A stretch of 64,000 bases of DNA from UMGS1781 sp045650705 (GTDB lineage: Bacteria > Bacillota > Clostridia > TANB77 > CAG-508). The position numbers were made by a program, and so were the translations under genes. Shown here in pieces: positions 27,201 to 34,784 of the stretch (position 1 is the first letter of the stretch; each line of letters begins with the position of its first letter). Location of the stretch: contig JAZRRK010000037.1 of the NCBI GenBank assembly GCA_045650705.1, positions 1 through 64,000 on the forward strand, given 5' to 3'. The notes under the pieces were generated by a model that worked only from the letters and a program-made list of their open reading frames with translations, did not search any database and was not told the DNA's origin.

Positions 27201-29615
27201 CACAACCTTTGTAGTTCTTCTTAGAGTTCCTTGTGGTACTTCTCCTTCTGGTGTCTGCCCTGAATAAATACTAAATACCATTCCTGTTAATGTTTGTGCT
27301 TCTAACTCTTCTCCTTCTTCATTTTCTGAAGACAACTGAAATTTTATGTTAAAAGTATTTTCTATATTTTCTGTTTCTTGTTCAAAATTTGCAACTAAAT
27401 TTTCTGGTTCTTTTGTTTTAACAATTACACCACCAATATAGCATTTATCAATTGGTTCATTTCCATCTTTTAAATCAACTGTTCCATAAACTGCAAATTT
27501 GTAAGTTTCATTTGCCCTTAAATTATTTACTGATACTGGTATGTTTAGTGACCCTTGTGATGTAAAAGTTTCTGTTTTTCCTACTGAATCTGTATATGTT
27601 ACATGTAAAATGCTATCATCTTCAAGTTGTATTGTATTATCGTTGTCTTCAATTACTATTGTACCTTCTATTCTTTCAAATGTTATTTTCTCTTCTTCAA
27701 AGCTTACTGTTGGGAATACTGCACCATCCATTCTCATTTGTGCACTATATTCGCTTTCATATTCGCAGATTTTCTCATTATCATCGAAAATTGCAACAAC
27801 CTTATATGTATAAGCCACATTTCTTATAATTGTTTCATCTATTGGAAGTTCTATTTCTGTTTTGTCTGATTCTACTACTTTTACTGGTGTTTCATTTAGC
27901 ATTCTCATATCATAAATTTCATATCTATAGCTTGTAATACCAGAGTGTTCATCTTCTACATTATTTATCTTTAAAGTAAATTTCCCATCCCTTTTATTTG
28001 TTTCATACTCTGTTCCACTAATTACTGGTCTATTTTTTAGTGTAGTGTGGTATTGTGATATATCAAATCCATTTACCAATATTTGACCATTGTATAATAC
28101 ATTTGTTAATCTTACTTCATATTTTGTGTTAGGATCTAAGTCTTTAAATTCTACGTTTACCTCACTACCTTTTATTATGCTCTCATTTATAACGTCTTGT
28201 GCTTGTAGTTCTTGTCCATCTTCTGTCAATATTTTAACCTCTGCTCTTGTAATTCCAGAGTTTTCTTCAAATTTTACTTTAAAGCTCATACTCTTGTTGG
28301 TAAATACGTCTTTTTCAAAACTTACACCTGTTATGTTCGTTCTGAATTGTTTGTATATAAAATTCTTTTGATATACTATATCTTCTACTTGATAAGCTGA
28401 TTCTACTTGCATAATGTATTCTGTATCTGGCTCTAAACTTTGTACGTCTAATTCTATTTCATATTCTCCTAAAGCATATTGTGTTTCATATACTGTTTTT
28501 CCTGTTGCTACTCTTATAATTTTTATGTTTGTATCACTTTTTAATAATGCTTCTTCATCTGTTATTTGTAAACCTGCTGTTACTCCAGTTGTAGTTACTT
28601 CAAATTTCGTTACTTTAATTTTTGGAGTTTTTATTGTTTCTTCATTGTTGTCTACTATGTTTGAATTATCTCCACTTCCATTTCCATTTATTTGTGGTAA
28701 GTTTTCTTCATTATTATTTTGTTGCTGATTGTTTTGATTTATTGTTTGTCCATTATTTTCTTGTTGTTCATTATTTTGATTTATTGTATCTCCATTATTA
28801 GTTTGAGTATTGTTACTTCCATTATTTTGTATTATAACTTCTTGTTCTTGATTTTCTTCTTCATCTTCTTCACTAAGATCTACTATTGTTACATTGTCGT
28901 CCGAATCTATTACCATATTTTCCAAGCTCATTTGATTTTCATCATTTTTGCGAACAATTTTACTTGCTAAATTCATTTCTATACCATCTGGCAAATATAA
29001 AACAGTTTCTTGTCCAATAGTCTGATATGTTATCTCTTGATTATATATTTTAATTATTTCATTATCTAAATATTCAAACTCTAGATATCCATTAATTGTC
29101 TTTTCTGTTCCATCTTCAAATGATATTGTTATATCCTTTCCTGCAATTAGATATTTATTTGTATCAATCTTCCATAATGGATATGAAAAGCTTAATTGTT
29201 TATTTAGATTTTGAATTGTATATTTATCTCCAGATTTTGTTAAAGTTTTATTAGCCAGAATATTATAGTAGAAAATCGGGTCACTTTCTATCTCAGTCAA
29301 ATCTACCAGTACGCCATTTTTAAATGCACTAATTGAGCCATCTGTATAATGAATAAAATTATTTTTGTTTGATATTACTTTTTCTCCATTTGTGTCTTCA
29401 AATGTTATTTGTTCATTATAGTTTTCTTTATACTTTTGCTCTCCGCTAAAGTAATATCTTTCTACATCATTTTCATTATCCAATTTACTTTGTAATATAT
29501 ATCCCGAATCCGTAAATGTTTTATATATTTTCTGCTCAACTTTCATTGCATTATAAACTAAAATACTAGATAATACTAATCCTATTAATAAGATAATTAA
29601 AATATATTTTTTCAT
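24252..29615 (-). CDS. Very large bitopic surface protein with tandem Fn3-like domains (about 1787 residues)
   Basis: The chosen start ATG 29615 has AAGG 9 bases upstream; an ATG at 29624 is too close to that site. One N-terminal helix (about 5-23) is followed by the shared membrane-proximal domain (about 30-240: NKYLIAGKDITISFEDGTEK, NEIIKIYNQEITYQTIGQE). An acidic part and an Asn/Gln-rich linker (about 250-330) precede at least twelve beta-sandwich repeats of 90-110 residues with Fn3-like markers: LEPDTEYIMQVESAYQ, LDPNTKYEVRLTNVLYNGQ, LRANETYKFAVYG, LSPKTYYGMQLRVILK, VDLNRKYTLRVAVEL. There is no C-terminal anchor, so it would project outward from one helix. First gene of the 22-kb block, behind a consensus promoter. 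No CGG interruption. Function unknown; adhesive or fibre-like role inferred. Confidence 0.82.
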   Translation of the reverse strand: MKKYILIILLIGLVLSSILVYNAMKVEQKIYKTFTDSGYILQSKLDNENDVERYYFSGEQKYKENYNEQITFEDTNGEKVISNKNNFIHYTDGSISAFKNGVLVDLTEIESDPIFYYNILANKTLTKSGDKYTIQNLNKQLSFSYPLWKIDTNKYLIAGKDITISFEDGTEKTINGYLEFEYLDNEIIKIYNQEITYQTIGQETVLYLPDGIEMNLASKIVRKNDENQMSLENMVIDSDDNVTIVDLSEEDEEENQEQEVIIQNNGSNNTQTNNGDTINQNNEQQENNGQTINQNNQQQNNNEENLPQINGNGSGDNSNIVDNNEETIKTPKIKVTKFEVTTTGVTAGLQITDEEALLKSDTNIKIIRVATGKTVYETQYALGEYEIELDVQSLEPDTEYIMQVESAYQVEDIVYQKNFIYKQFRTNITGVSFEKDVFTNKSMSFKVKFEENSGITRAEVKILTEDGQELQAQDVINESIIKGSEVNVEFKDLDPNTKYEVRLTNVLYNGQILVNGFDISQYHTTLKNRPVISGTEYETNKRDGKFTLKINNVEDEHSGITSYRYEIYDMRMLNETPVKVVESDKTEIELPIDETIIRNVAYTYKVVAIFDDNEKICEYESEYSAQMRMDGAVFPTVSFEEEKITFERIEGTIVIEDNDNTIQLEDDSILHVTYTDSVGKTETFTSQGSLNIPVSVNNLRANETYKFAVYGTVDLKDGNEPIDKCYIGGVIVKTKEPENLVANFEQETENIENTFNIKFQLSSENEEGEELEAQTLTGMVFSIYSGQTPEGEVPQGTLRRTTKVVDTNIEPYVSELKANYYDESIEITPAFFGAKNEDFRDEYYTITVSNAYDYTEYENEIPIIQSMFVIKTNGYMPDLPSDPDDALVVEPIRNYNSDTPSEELQSSTVVGYRVQAKYDNSGGYAKKVRYRAIDATTNKEVEVIEIEVGEDGIIPVATFNVGKGTAKDIIDEDGLARGNKYYFTYEIEVDLDGNGEIDDIYYPPYIEGEKVVLKSVTVSPEKEMAQIILYPSSSTNNTRTYKYQLKDVDNALTNNEMVAVIGNKIVDAKEIEETAEGEFNTITFSNLYSGDLKISVEQSVMKDTTSKENILIQEYFEQENDISNLKYKVSLDSNRIVINIQDSSGSTFNISNIEKVAAFQVILNATDGSTRYVSDLKTLSNSNNLTVNFNDIGNLLNKETEVLVKAYYDSGHVGYDATSEYVIYQKACLSSEAGYYYTLNNEGNFVENTSTMGSLYYREPDTAPNQISIINAVNSKYQNNITLQYSEKGMLYEYGTILQKEVYETELTHIGDNIIKFEEIIPGISLIDENGNLRITSELSRITMQANIIKDGKTEIKDNKIYIDLFETTETGANPVLVKTIEKKLSDFSSAIVIENLSPKTYYGMQLRVILKSYNEETGNYIEEEKYLYDIDYEVIGKMYYFSTLTDVGISDINVEYVPEDYENKSININYKLGRTMGYNVIKYRLTKYNEETQQYEEIAIEIPDDRIFNEEMQKSLEVNPGSIIDFGAKYQIEIIPLAYVTNVSGEEIELELGKKTHEFYLEELEEPVIAIRGERVLNGEKSNIEYRITIYDEDCMIVGNNYKVTILDDKQNDITPEEVKNRTYSIDEINKKFTIENVDLNRKYTLRVAVELDYENKNTNIKQLTKDCIVLSTNEYGITIGKIVALTNEKDEAQIDLRFTESYKLEEIDKVRYSVYNTSGYLSSRTVEFVPRVITASEEKYYMYTLEENIIKDGIYHIEIQFIKEDAEKGEIIIDSATVEYVYTGT

Positions 29616-29675
29616 ATGCTTCATCCTTTTTTATGATTATTATATTTTTTATACTTGTTTTTTTCCTTCAATTTT

Positions 29676-29705
29676 ATTATAATGTCGTTTTAATTATTAT
29701 GTCAA
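29676..29705 (-). promoter_or_regulatory. Sigma-A-type promoter for the rotary ATPase / surface protein block
   Basis: TTGACA (29700-29705) and TATAAT (29676-29681) have an 18-bp spacer. Predicted transcription start near 29669, about 55 bases before the first gene. Confidence 0.75.
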
Positions 29706-30057
29706 CATTTTTTTGACTTATTTTCCTTTCACTTTCTGGTACTTTTGGTGCATATTTCCTTCTCTATATTACAGTTCTTGTTTTAATTATGTAATATATT
29801 AACATAATTAAAAGAGTTAGGGCTTTGTTTTAATTTTTAAATTATTAATATATGCCCCTTCACTCTAATATGTTAATTCTATTTATATTCTTCTGTAAAC
29901 CGATTATGTCTACAGTTCCAACGCTTTCAGCATTTTCTGTTTTTTTATTATACTATATATCATCTCTCTTTTCAAGCATTTTTTTACCTTTTTCTACAAT
30001 ATCTTTTCTTTCTTTATCCTTTTCGTCAGAGCTTTATTTTATTGTGTTTTTCATATA
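29706..30057 (-). other. Noncoding stretch upstream of the block with a second promoter and a palindrome
   Basis: No gene is supported here. A promoter-like pair TTGAAA (29970-29975) and TATAAT (29947-29952) with 17-bp spacing points toward the block and would make a leader or small RNA of 150-270 bases. Just after it lies the small hairpin CTGTA ... TACAG. Near 29780-29815 is an imperfect palindrome with 12-bp arms TTTTAATTATGT / ACATAATTAAAA around AATATATTA, a possible operator. The plus-strand open frame at 29852-30295 is a shadow of spoIIID and this AT-rich spacer. Confidence 0.45.
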
Positions 30058-30339
30058 TTATAGATTTTCTTTTTCTCCGTTTTTTATATATTCTTTTTCA
30101 TATTTTAATTTTGTTGCCATTCCTCCTCTTATATGTCTTTCTGCTTTGTTCTCGTCTAGAACCTGCCTTACTTCTATTGCTAATGCTTGGTTTATATGTA
30201 TTAATCTTTCACTTACATCTTTATGTACTGTACTTTTAGAAACTCCAAATTTTTTAGCTGCTCCTCTTACTGTGTCTTTTGAATCTATAATATAATGCGC
30301 TAAATTTACTGCTCTTTCTTCTATTGATATTCCTCTCAT
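30058..30339 (-). CDS. spoIIID: Sporulation transcriptional regulator SpoIIID
   Basis: The protein has 93 residues, a normal length. It has the hallmark helix-turn-helix near residues 22-42 (DTVRGAAKKFGVSKSTVHKD) followed by VSERLIHINQALAIEVRQVL and the RHIRGGMATKLKY tail, all characteristic of SpoIIID. It is the mother-cell DNA-binding regulator that acts with sigma-E and sigma-K. GGGGG precedes ATG 30339. It lies between the patatin-like gene and the ATPase block, all on one strand. In other Clostridia spoIIID often lies near the atp operon region and mreB; that link here is only suggestive. Confidence 0.95.
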   Translation of the reverse strand: MRGISIEERAVNLAHYIIDSKDTVRGAAKKFGVSKSTVHKDVSERLIHINQALAIEVRQVLDENKAERHIRGGMATKLKYEKEYIKNGEKENL

Positions 30340-30352
30340 TTTAAAACCCCCA

Positions 30353-30390
30353 TACGAATACTTTTTGTTTAAGTGTATTCGTATTAGGGT
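30353..30390. promoter_or_regulatory. Inverted repeat just upstream of spoIIID
   Basis: The arms ATACGAATACTT and AAGTGTATTCGTAT (imperfect by one base) flank a short spacer. It lies between the end of the patatin-like gene and the spoIIID ribosome binding site and lacks a good U-run, so an operator is as likely as a terminator. Confidence 0.4.
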
Positions 30391-30403
30391 TGGATTATGA
30401 TAT

Positions 30404-31250
30404 CTAAATCATATCCATATATTTTTTTGTCTCCTTATATCCTAATTCATATAAGTAGTCTATTTTTGTATAATCTAATAACTGAACATCTTTGGTTTTT
30501 AAGCTTAATATGCAATCTGCTCCTTCCATTTCATAGTTAGATAACTCTTGGCATAAAATTTGCATTGAATTTTCTACTACTTCTATAATATTTTTTTCTT
30601 TTTTATTGCTTCGTTCTTTTTGAAATTTTATGCATAATACTTTGTCTGCTCCATTTTCTTTTGCTACTTTCCACGGAACATTTTCCCTTATTCCACCATC
30701 GATTAACTTTGTGTTTTTGTAGTCGCAAGGAGAAAATAGACCTGGATAGCTACAACTCGCCCTTACTGCCTTTCCTATATTAATATTATTTTCGTATATA
30801 ATTTCATCTGAATATGTATTACGTTTATTCACTGAAGAGAAAATATATAACGCTCCTGTATGTAAATCCACACTAGGAATTAATAATGTTTTTTTTATTT
30901 GATTTATATTATATATACCTTTTTTATGTGCTGCTTCATTAATTATTTCCTCTATTATCTCCCCACTGTTTAACCCATCAATAATAAGTGTTCTTTTTAT
31001 AATTATTCCAAATATTGCTTTTACTATATTTTTTACATCTATGTATTTTATTTTCTTACAATATTTTTTAAAAAGTTCTAAAATTTCATCTGAGTTATAT
31101 CCGCATTGTATTTAAGCTGGCCACAATACTTCCAGAAGATGTTCCAGATATTATGTCATATTCTATATTCTTTTCTTCAAGTGCTTTTAAAGCTCCTATA
31201 TGAGCAGCACCTTTGACTCCTCCACCTGCTAAACAAATTGCTAATTTCAT
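30404..31250 (-). CDS. Patatin-like phospholipase, interrupted by a CGG +1 skip site
   Basis: Joining two frames at CGG 31101-31103 gives a 281-residue patatin. The N-terminal part (ATG 31250, AGGTGATTTT upstream) has MKLAICLAGGGVKGAAHIGA with the oxyanion motif GGGVKG, then IISGTSSGSIVASLNTM with the nucleophile Ser38. The zero frame stops two codons after the CGG. Skipping C gives NTMGYNSDEILELFKKY, which matches the widely conserved A-M-G-Y-S-x-D-E segment after the GxSxG elbow. The second half has TLLIPSVDLHTGALYIFSS, SCSYPGLFSPC and the catalytic dyad Asp in LIDGGIRENVP. These enzymes hydrolyse acyl ester bonds of lipids. A 155-residue product from 30871 alone would lack the catalytic Ser. 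Confidence 0.9.
31101..31103 (-). other. CGG +1 skip site in the patatin gene
   Basis: Zero frame ACA ATG CGG ATA TAA. Skipping C gives ACA ATG GGA TAT AAC TCA GAT GAA, the conserved MGYNSDE motif. Confidence 0.85.
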
Positions 31251-31362
31251 AAAATCACCTAAACTATTGTATTCTTTTCTAGTATTTTTTGTGTAATTAT
31301 TTAAATAGTATAATTCTCTATTTCTGGTAAATAATATATTTATAATATTATTGGAGGTTTTT

Positions 31363-31797
31363 ATGGATAATCAAAATTTAAATATTTTAGATGAAGTTAA
31401 TAAAGGAGCTACTATGGGAATGGATGCTCTATCATTTGTTTCTGAAAAGGTGGATGACCATAAATTTAAAGAGGTTTTAAGCACTGAATATAACAAATAT
31501 AAAGATATCTCAAGACGAGTTAATGAATTATATACTAATTATAGCACTAAAGAGCCTCATGAAACTAATGCTATGAATAAAGTAATGACTTGGTATGGTA
31601 TACAAATTAGAACAATTAAAGATAGTACTACATCAAAATTATCTGAATTATTAATGCAAGGAACTAATATGGGGATTATTGAAGGAAGACGTCTTCTGAA
31701 TCAAAATCCAAATGCTGCAAATGATGTGCATTCTATACTAAACGATTTCGTTACTATGCAAGAAGATAGTGTCGAAACTTTAAAAAAATATCTATAA
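31363..31797 (+). CDS. Small helical protein of unknown function (ferritin-like/DUF2383-like)
   Basis: This is one of only three plus-strand protein genes with good support in this half of the window. ATG 31363 has GGAGG 5 bases upstream; the frame also has a TTG 12 bases earlier that is part of the ribosome binding site. The 144 residues are almost all helical, with heptad-like segments (NILDEVNKGATMGMDALSFV, then FKEVLSTEYNKYKDISRRVN, MNKVMTWYGIQIRTIKDST and NDFVTMQEDSVETLKKYL), a layout like four-helix ferritin-like bundles. No metal-binding E-x-x-H motifs are obvious. Not firmly recognised. It uses CGA for Arg, never CGG. It ends in a terminator shared with the convergent nth gene. Confidence 0.75.
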   Translation: MDNQNLNILDEVNKGATMGMDALSFVSEKVDDHKFKEVLSTEYNKYKDISRRVNELYTNYSTKEPHETNAMNKVMTWYGIQIRTIKDSTTSKLSELLMQGTNMGIIEGRRLLNQNPNAANDVHSILNDFVTMQEDSVETLKKYL

Positions 31798-31802
31798 ATT
31801 TT

Positions 31803-31840
31803 AAAAATGATTTTGAGATAAATTCTCAAAATCATTTTTT
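31803..31840. terminator. Bidirectional terminator between the helical protein gene and nth
   Basis: The stem AAAATGATTTTGAGA / TCTCAAAATCATTTT has a 5-base loop and T-runs on both sides, serving the convergent genes. Confidence 0.85.
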
Positions 31841-32464
31841 CTTTACATTATTACAATATTCTTTTATAGGGCATTCTAAACACTTTGGTTTTCTTGAATC
31901 ACATATTTTTCTTCCATGCCATACTAATAAATGGTTTACATCTTTGTAATATTTCTTCGGAATAATCTTTAAAACATCTTGTTCAATTTTTGTTGGCTCA
32001 CTATTTTTAGACATCCCTAATCTATTTAAAATTCTTTTGGCATGGGTATCTATAGCGATTCCTTGTGGATTATTAAATGCCTCTAACATTATTACATTTG
32101 CACTCTTTCTACCTACTCCTGGTAGTTTGGTTAGTTCTTCCATTGTTTGAGGAACATTTCCATTATATTTTTCTAATATTTCCTTTGCCATTAATTTAAT
32201 ATTTTTTGCTTTGTTTTTATAAAATCCACATGGATATATTATCTTTTCTAAATCTTCTAATTCTATACTACATATTGATTCTGGGGTAGAATATTTCTCA
32301 AACAATTTAGGAGTTACTTTATTTACTCTTTCATCTGTACATTGTGCTGATAACATAACTGCTATTACAAGCTCAAATGGAGTTTTAAAGTCTAAACTGC
32401 ATGTTGCTTCTGGATAATATTGTTTTAATTTTTCTATTATTTCTACTACTTCTTCTTTTTTCAA
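31832..32464 (-). CDS. nth: Endonuclease III (base-excision DNA glycosylase/AP lyase)
   Basis: The protein has 210 residues, full length. It has the helix-hairpin-helix LPGVGRKSANVIML (about 110-124) with the catalytic Lys, the catalytic Asp in GIAIDTHAKRILNRLG (about 138), and the [4Fe-4S] cluster ligands spaced C-x6-C-x2-C-x5-C at the C-terminus (residues about 188-204). It removes oxidised pyrimidines from DNA and nicks the abasic site. It lies 21 bp after the cation exchanger on the same strand and may be co-transcribed. Very high confidence. Confidence 0.97.
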   Translation of the reverse strand: MKKEEVVEIIEKLKQYYPEATCSLDFKTPFELVIAVMLSAQCTDERVNKVTPKLFEKYSTPESICSIELEDLEKIIYPCGFYKNKAKNIKLMAKEILEKYNGNVPQTMEELTKLPGVGRKSANVIMLEAFNNPQGIAIDTHAKRILNRLGMSKNSEPTKIEQDVLKIIPKKYYKDVNHLLVWHGRKICDSRKPKCLECPIKEYCNNVKKK

Positions 32465-32485
32465 TTTTTCATCTTTTCCTTTTTT

Positions 32486-33451
32486 CTATTTGAATAATTG
32501 TATCATATAAAATACATATGTTAATGCTAACACTCCTGCTTTATATCTTGTTATAGTATCTTTTTTACCTACAAAACATGATATCCATATAAATAATATC
32601 ACTCCTGCTAGTAAAATTAGATTATCAATAAACTCTTTAGAAAATGCTAATGGAGTTATCATTGCTCCTACTCCTAGTATTAAGAAAGAATTTAATATAC
32701 ATGATCCAATTAAATTTCCTACTGCTAAACCACCTTCTTGCTTTACGACAGCAATTACTGATGTAATAAATTCTGGTAAAGCGGTTCCTATTGCAACAAT
32801 TGTCAATCCTATAACTCTTTCACTGATTCCAAAAATCATGGCTAATTGGCTAGCTTCATCAACAACTAAATCTCCACCAACTTTCAATAATACAACCCCT
32901 ATAATTATATATAGTATTGAAAGTAGAATTTTATTTTTAGGTTTAATATGATTTTTTTTATTTTCTCTCCCGGATTTCCAAATATCTTTAATTTCTATAA
33001 AAATTGGATATAAAAAATAAAGAAAATAAAGAATTACTAATACTCTTCCGTCAAATTTATTAATAATTCCTGGCTCACTACCATATAATCCTATTCCCAT
33101 AATTAAAATAGCAAGTGTTGATATATATGCAACTGGTAAGTGAATTATTTTAACATCTTTTTCTAATTTTATAGGTCGTAACATTGCTGTTATACTTAAA
33201 ATAAATAATAAATTACATAAATTACTACCTATTGCATTACCTATTATTAAATCTGATGCACCTTTATGAGCAGAACTAATTGTTATCATCAACTCTGGCA
33301 TAGATGTTCCAAGTGCTACAATTGTTAACCCGATTATCATCTCTGGTATATTAAATCGTTTTGCAATATTGCTTGAACCCCTAACTAATAAATCTGCACC
33401 AATAATCAAGCAAATAAATCCTACACATATTAATATAATTGCTTGAATCAC
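32486..33451 (-). CDS. CaCA-family sodium/calcium (cation) exchanger, YrbG type
   Basis: The 321-residue polytopic protein has about ten helices arranged as two inverted repeats. Each repeat carries the ion-binding signature: GLTIVALGTSMPELMITI (about 42-59) and GLTIVAIGTALPEFITSV (about 208-225), the alpha-1 and alpha-2 motifs of CaCA antiporters. It is expected to extrude Ca2+ in exchange for Na+ or H+. Its length is typical of bacterial YrbG-like members. It sits between a CAP-domain gene and nth. Substrate preference cannot be read from the sequence. Confidence 0.93.
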   Translation of the reverse strand: MIQAIILICVGFICLIIGADLLVRGSSNIAKRFNIPEMIIGLTIVALGTSMPELMITISSAHKGASDLIIGNAIGSNLCNLLFILSITAMLRPIKLEKDVKIIHLPVAYISTLAILIMGIGLYGSEPGIINKFDGRVLVILYFLYFLYPIFIEIKDIWKSGRENKKNHIKPKNKILLSILYIIIGVVLLKVGGDLVVDEASQLAMIFGISERVIGLTIVAIGTALPEFITSVIAVVKQEGGLAVGNLIGSCILNSFLILGVGAMITPLAFSKEFIDNLILLAGVILFIWISCFVGKKDTITRYKAGVLALTYVFYMIQLFK

Positions 33452-33642
33452 TTAGTTTCCTCCTTTGCTATTATTCTGTATTAGTATACCACAAAACACA
33501 GAATAATACAAAATATATTTCTTTTTTATATTTTATTATATGATTATAATTAAAATATTTTTATTGGAGGTTTTACGTAGAATATTCTATAATTGTTATA
33601 ATAAAGCCATTTTCAAAATATTTAAAGTCTAATATGTAATTT

Positions 33643-33679
33643 ATCCACAATATATTGTGCATATTGTGGATGTTTTTTT
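33643..33679 (+). terminator. Terminator-like hairpin on the plus strand
   Basis: The stem ATCCACAATAT / ATATTGTGGAT (33643-33671) is followed by T7 on the plus strand. No plus-strand gene precedes it; about 85 bases upstream is a ribosome-binding-like TTATTGGAGGTTTT without an ATG, similar to the leader of the helical protein gene at 31363. It may be a remnant. Confidence 0.4.
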
Positions 33680-33680
33680 A

Positions 33681-34415
33681 TCATTTTCCAATAAACATTT
33701 GAACATATATTTTTCCATATTTTGGGCTATTAACTACTGCTAATCCTGTGTAATTATAATTATTACTTAAAATATTTGCCTTATGCCCCTCAGAGTTCAT
33801 CCATGCCTTTACTGCTCCACTATTACTAGAATTTCCTGCAATATTTTCTCCAGCAGCTTTATATGTTATTCCAAAGCTCTTCATCATGTCAAAAGGAGAA
33901 CCATATGTTGGAGAGTTGTGTGAAAAATAATTATTATCAACCATGTCCTGTGCTTTTGCTCTAGCAACATTTTGTAATTCTGCATCTATTTTTAGGGCTG
34001 ATAATCCTGCAGAAGTTCTCTGTGCATTTATTAAATCGAAAGTCTCTTGTTCATCAGCAGTTAGTCCATTGCTATTTGTTTGTCCTGTTGTGTTATTCTC
34101 TGTTGTTGTTTCAGATTTTGTTGGATAAATTAATCTTACATATGATTTACTTACCATACCAATATAATCTTTATCTGTCTGTATTACATACCAATCTCCA
34201 ATTTGAGCAAATATTCTTACATATTCATTCTTATATACCATTGTTACTACTTTATAATTTGTACCTGGTCCTTGTCTAACATTTAGTCCAGATGCTGTTA
34301 CTATACCAGTTGTTGTTCCAACTGTTTGATAATGTGTCATTGCAGTTGATATATTTGATGTGAATAATATCATAATAAGTAAAACTAAAGAAATTATAAG
34401 TTTTTTAATTTTCAA
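33681..34415 (-). CDS. Secreted CAP (SCP/PR-1) domain protein with an SH3 domain
   Basis: The protein has 244 residues. A signal peptide (MKIKKLIISLVLLIMILFTS, cleavage near ISTA) is followed by a bacterial SH3 domain (about 38-98: GIVTASGLNVRQGPGTNYKV, GDWYVIQTDKDYIGMVSKSY) and a Thr/Asn linker. The C-terminal CAP domain (about 118-244) is of the YkwD type: LINAQRTSAGLSALKID, YFSHNSPTYGSPFDMMKSFG, AGENIAGNSSNSGAVKAWMN and SEGHKANILSNNYNYTGLAV. The His of YFSHNSP, the Glu of GENIA and the His of SEGHKANI are the conserved cavity residues. Such proteins are common on spores and walls of Clostridia; enzymatic activity is unproven. Stands alone between the exchanger and a small foreign-looking gene. 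Confidence 0.92.
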   Translation of the reverse strand: MKIKKLIISLVLLIMILFTSNISTAMTHYQTVGTTTGIVTASGLNVRQGPGTNYKVVTMVYKNEYVRIFAQIGDWYVIQTDKDYIGMVSKSYVRLIYPTKSETTTENNTTGQTNSNGLTADEQETFDLINAQRTSAGLSALKIDAELQNVARAKAQDMVDNNYFSHNSPTYGSPFDMMKSFGITYKAAGENIAGNSSNSGAVKAWMNSEGHKANILSNNYNYTGLAVVNSPKYGKIYVQMFIGK

Positions 34416-34470
34416 AATAAATCATCTCCTTAATTTTATTATGATATTTTTTTTTAATTTTATACAAAAA

Positions 34471-34503
34471 AAATATCAGCTCGAAATTTTCATTCGAGCT
34501 GAT
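34471..34503 (-). terminator. Terminator after the small two-helix protein gene
   Basis: The stem TCAGCTCGAA / TTCGAGCTGA has a loop of 7 and is followed on the minus strand by ATTTTTTTTG. Confidence 0.8.
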
Positions 34504-34512
34504 TTAAAAGGT

Positions 34513-34707
34513 TTAGAAAAGTAACAACAGACCTATGAGGACACATCCTCCATTGATAAATATTACTTTTTCTATCTCCGTTCTGTCTTTGCGGAGTCCT
34601 AAAATCTTATATACATTATATCCTATAAATGTTATAAGCATTATACTCCGCCAGGTCTTATTAACTATTGCAATAATCACCATGATTACTAATAATATAG
34701 ACCACAT
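34513..34707 (-). CDS. Small two-helix membrane protein of unknown function, with an in-frame CGG
   Basis: The protein has 64 residues with two hydrophobic segments (2-16 and about 49-64) and a basic centre (ILGLRKDRTEIEK). An AAGGAGAGACAAC ribosome binding site precedes ATG 34707. Codon use differs from neighbours (CTC, CGC, ACC, ACG, GAG), which suggests recent acquisition. Codon 20 (34648-34650) is CGG and must be read as Arg to keep the frame; a +1 skip would stop after 21 residues. It is one of only two genes here that contradict the CGG-skip rule. Its own terminator follows. Not recognised. Confidence 0.6.
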   Translation of the reverse strand: MWSILLVIMVIIAIVNKTWRSIMLITFIGYNVYKILGLRKDRTEIEKVIFINGGCVLIGLLLLF

Positions 34708-34784
34708 GTTGTCTCTCCTTTCTTTAAATTACCTGAACGGCTATTGTATGTATATTATACCATATCTAGGCTATTTTTACAATT

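Noticed and set aside
29852..30295. Plus-strand frame of 147 codons near spoIIID.
   Set aside because: It is antisense to spoIIID and AT-rich spacer, composed of Ser/Phe/Leu runs, and has no ribosome binding site.
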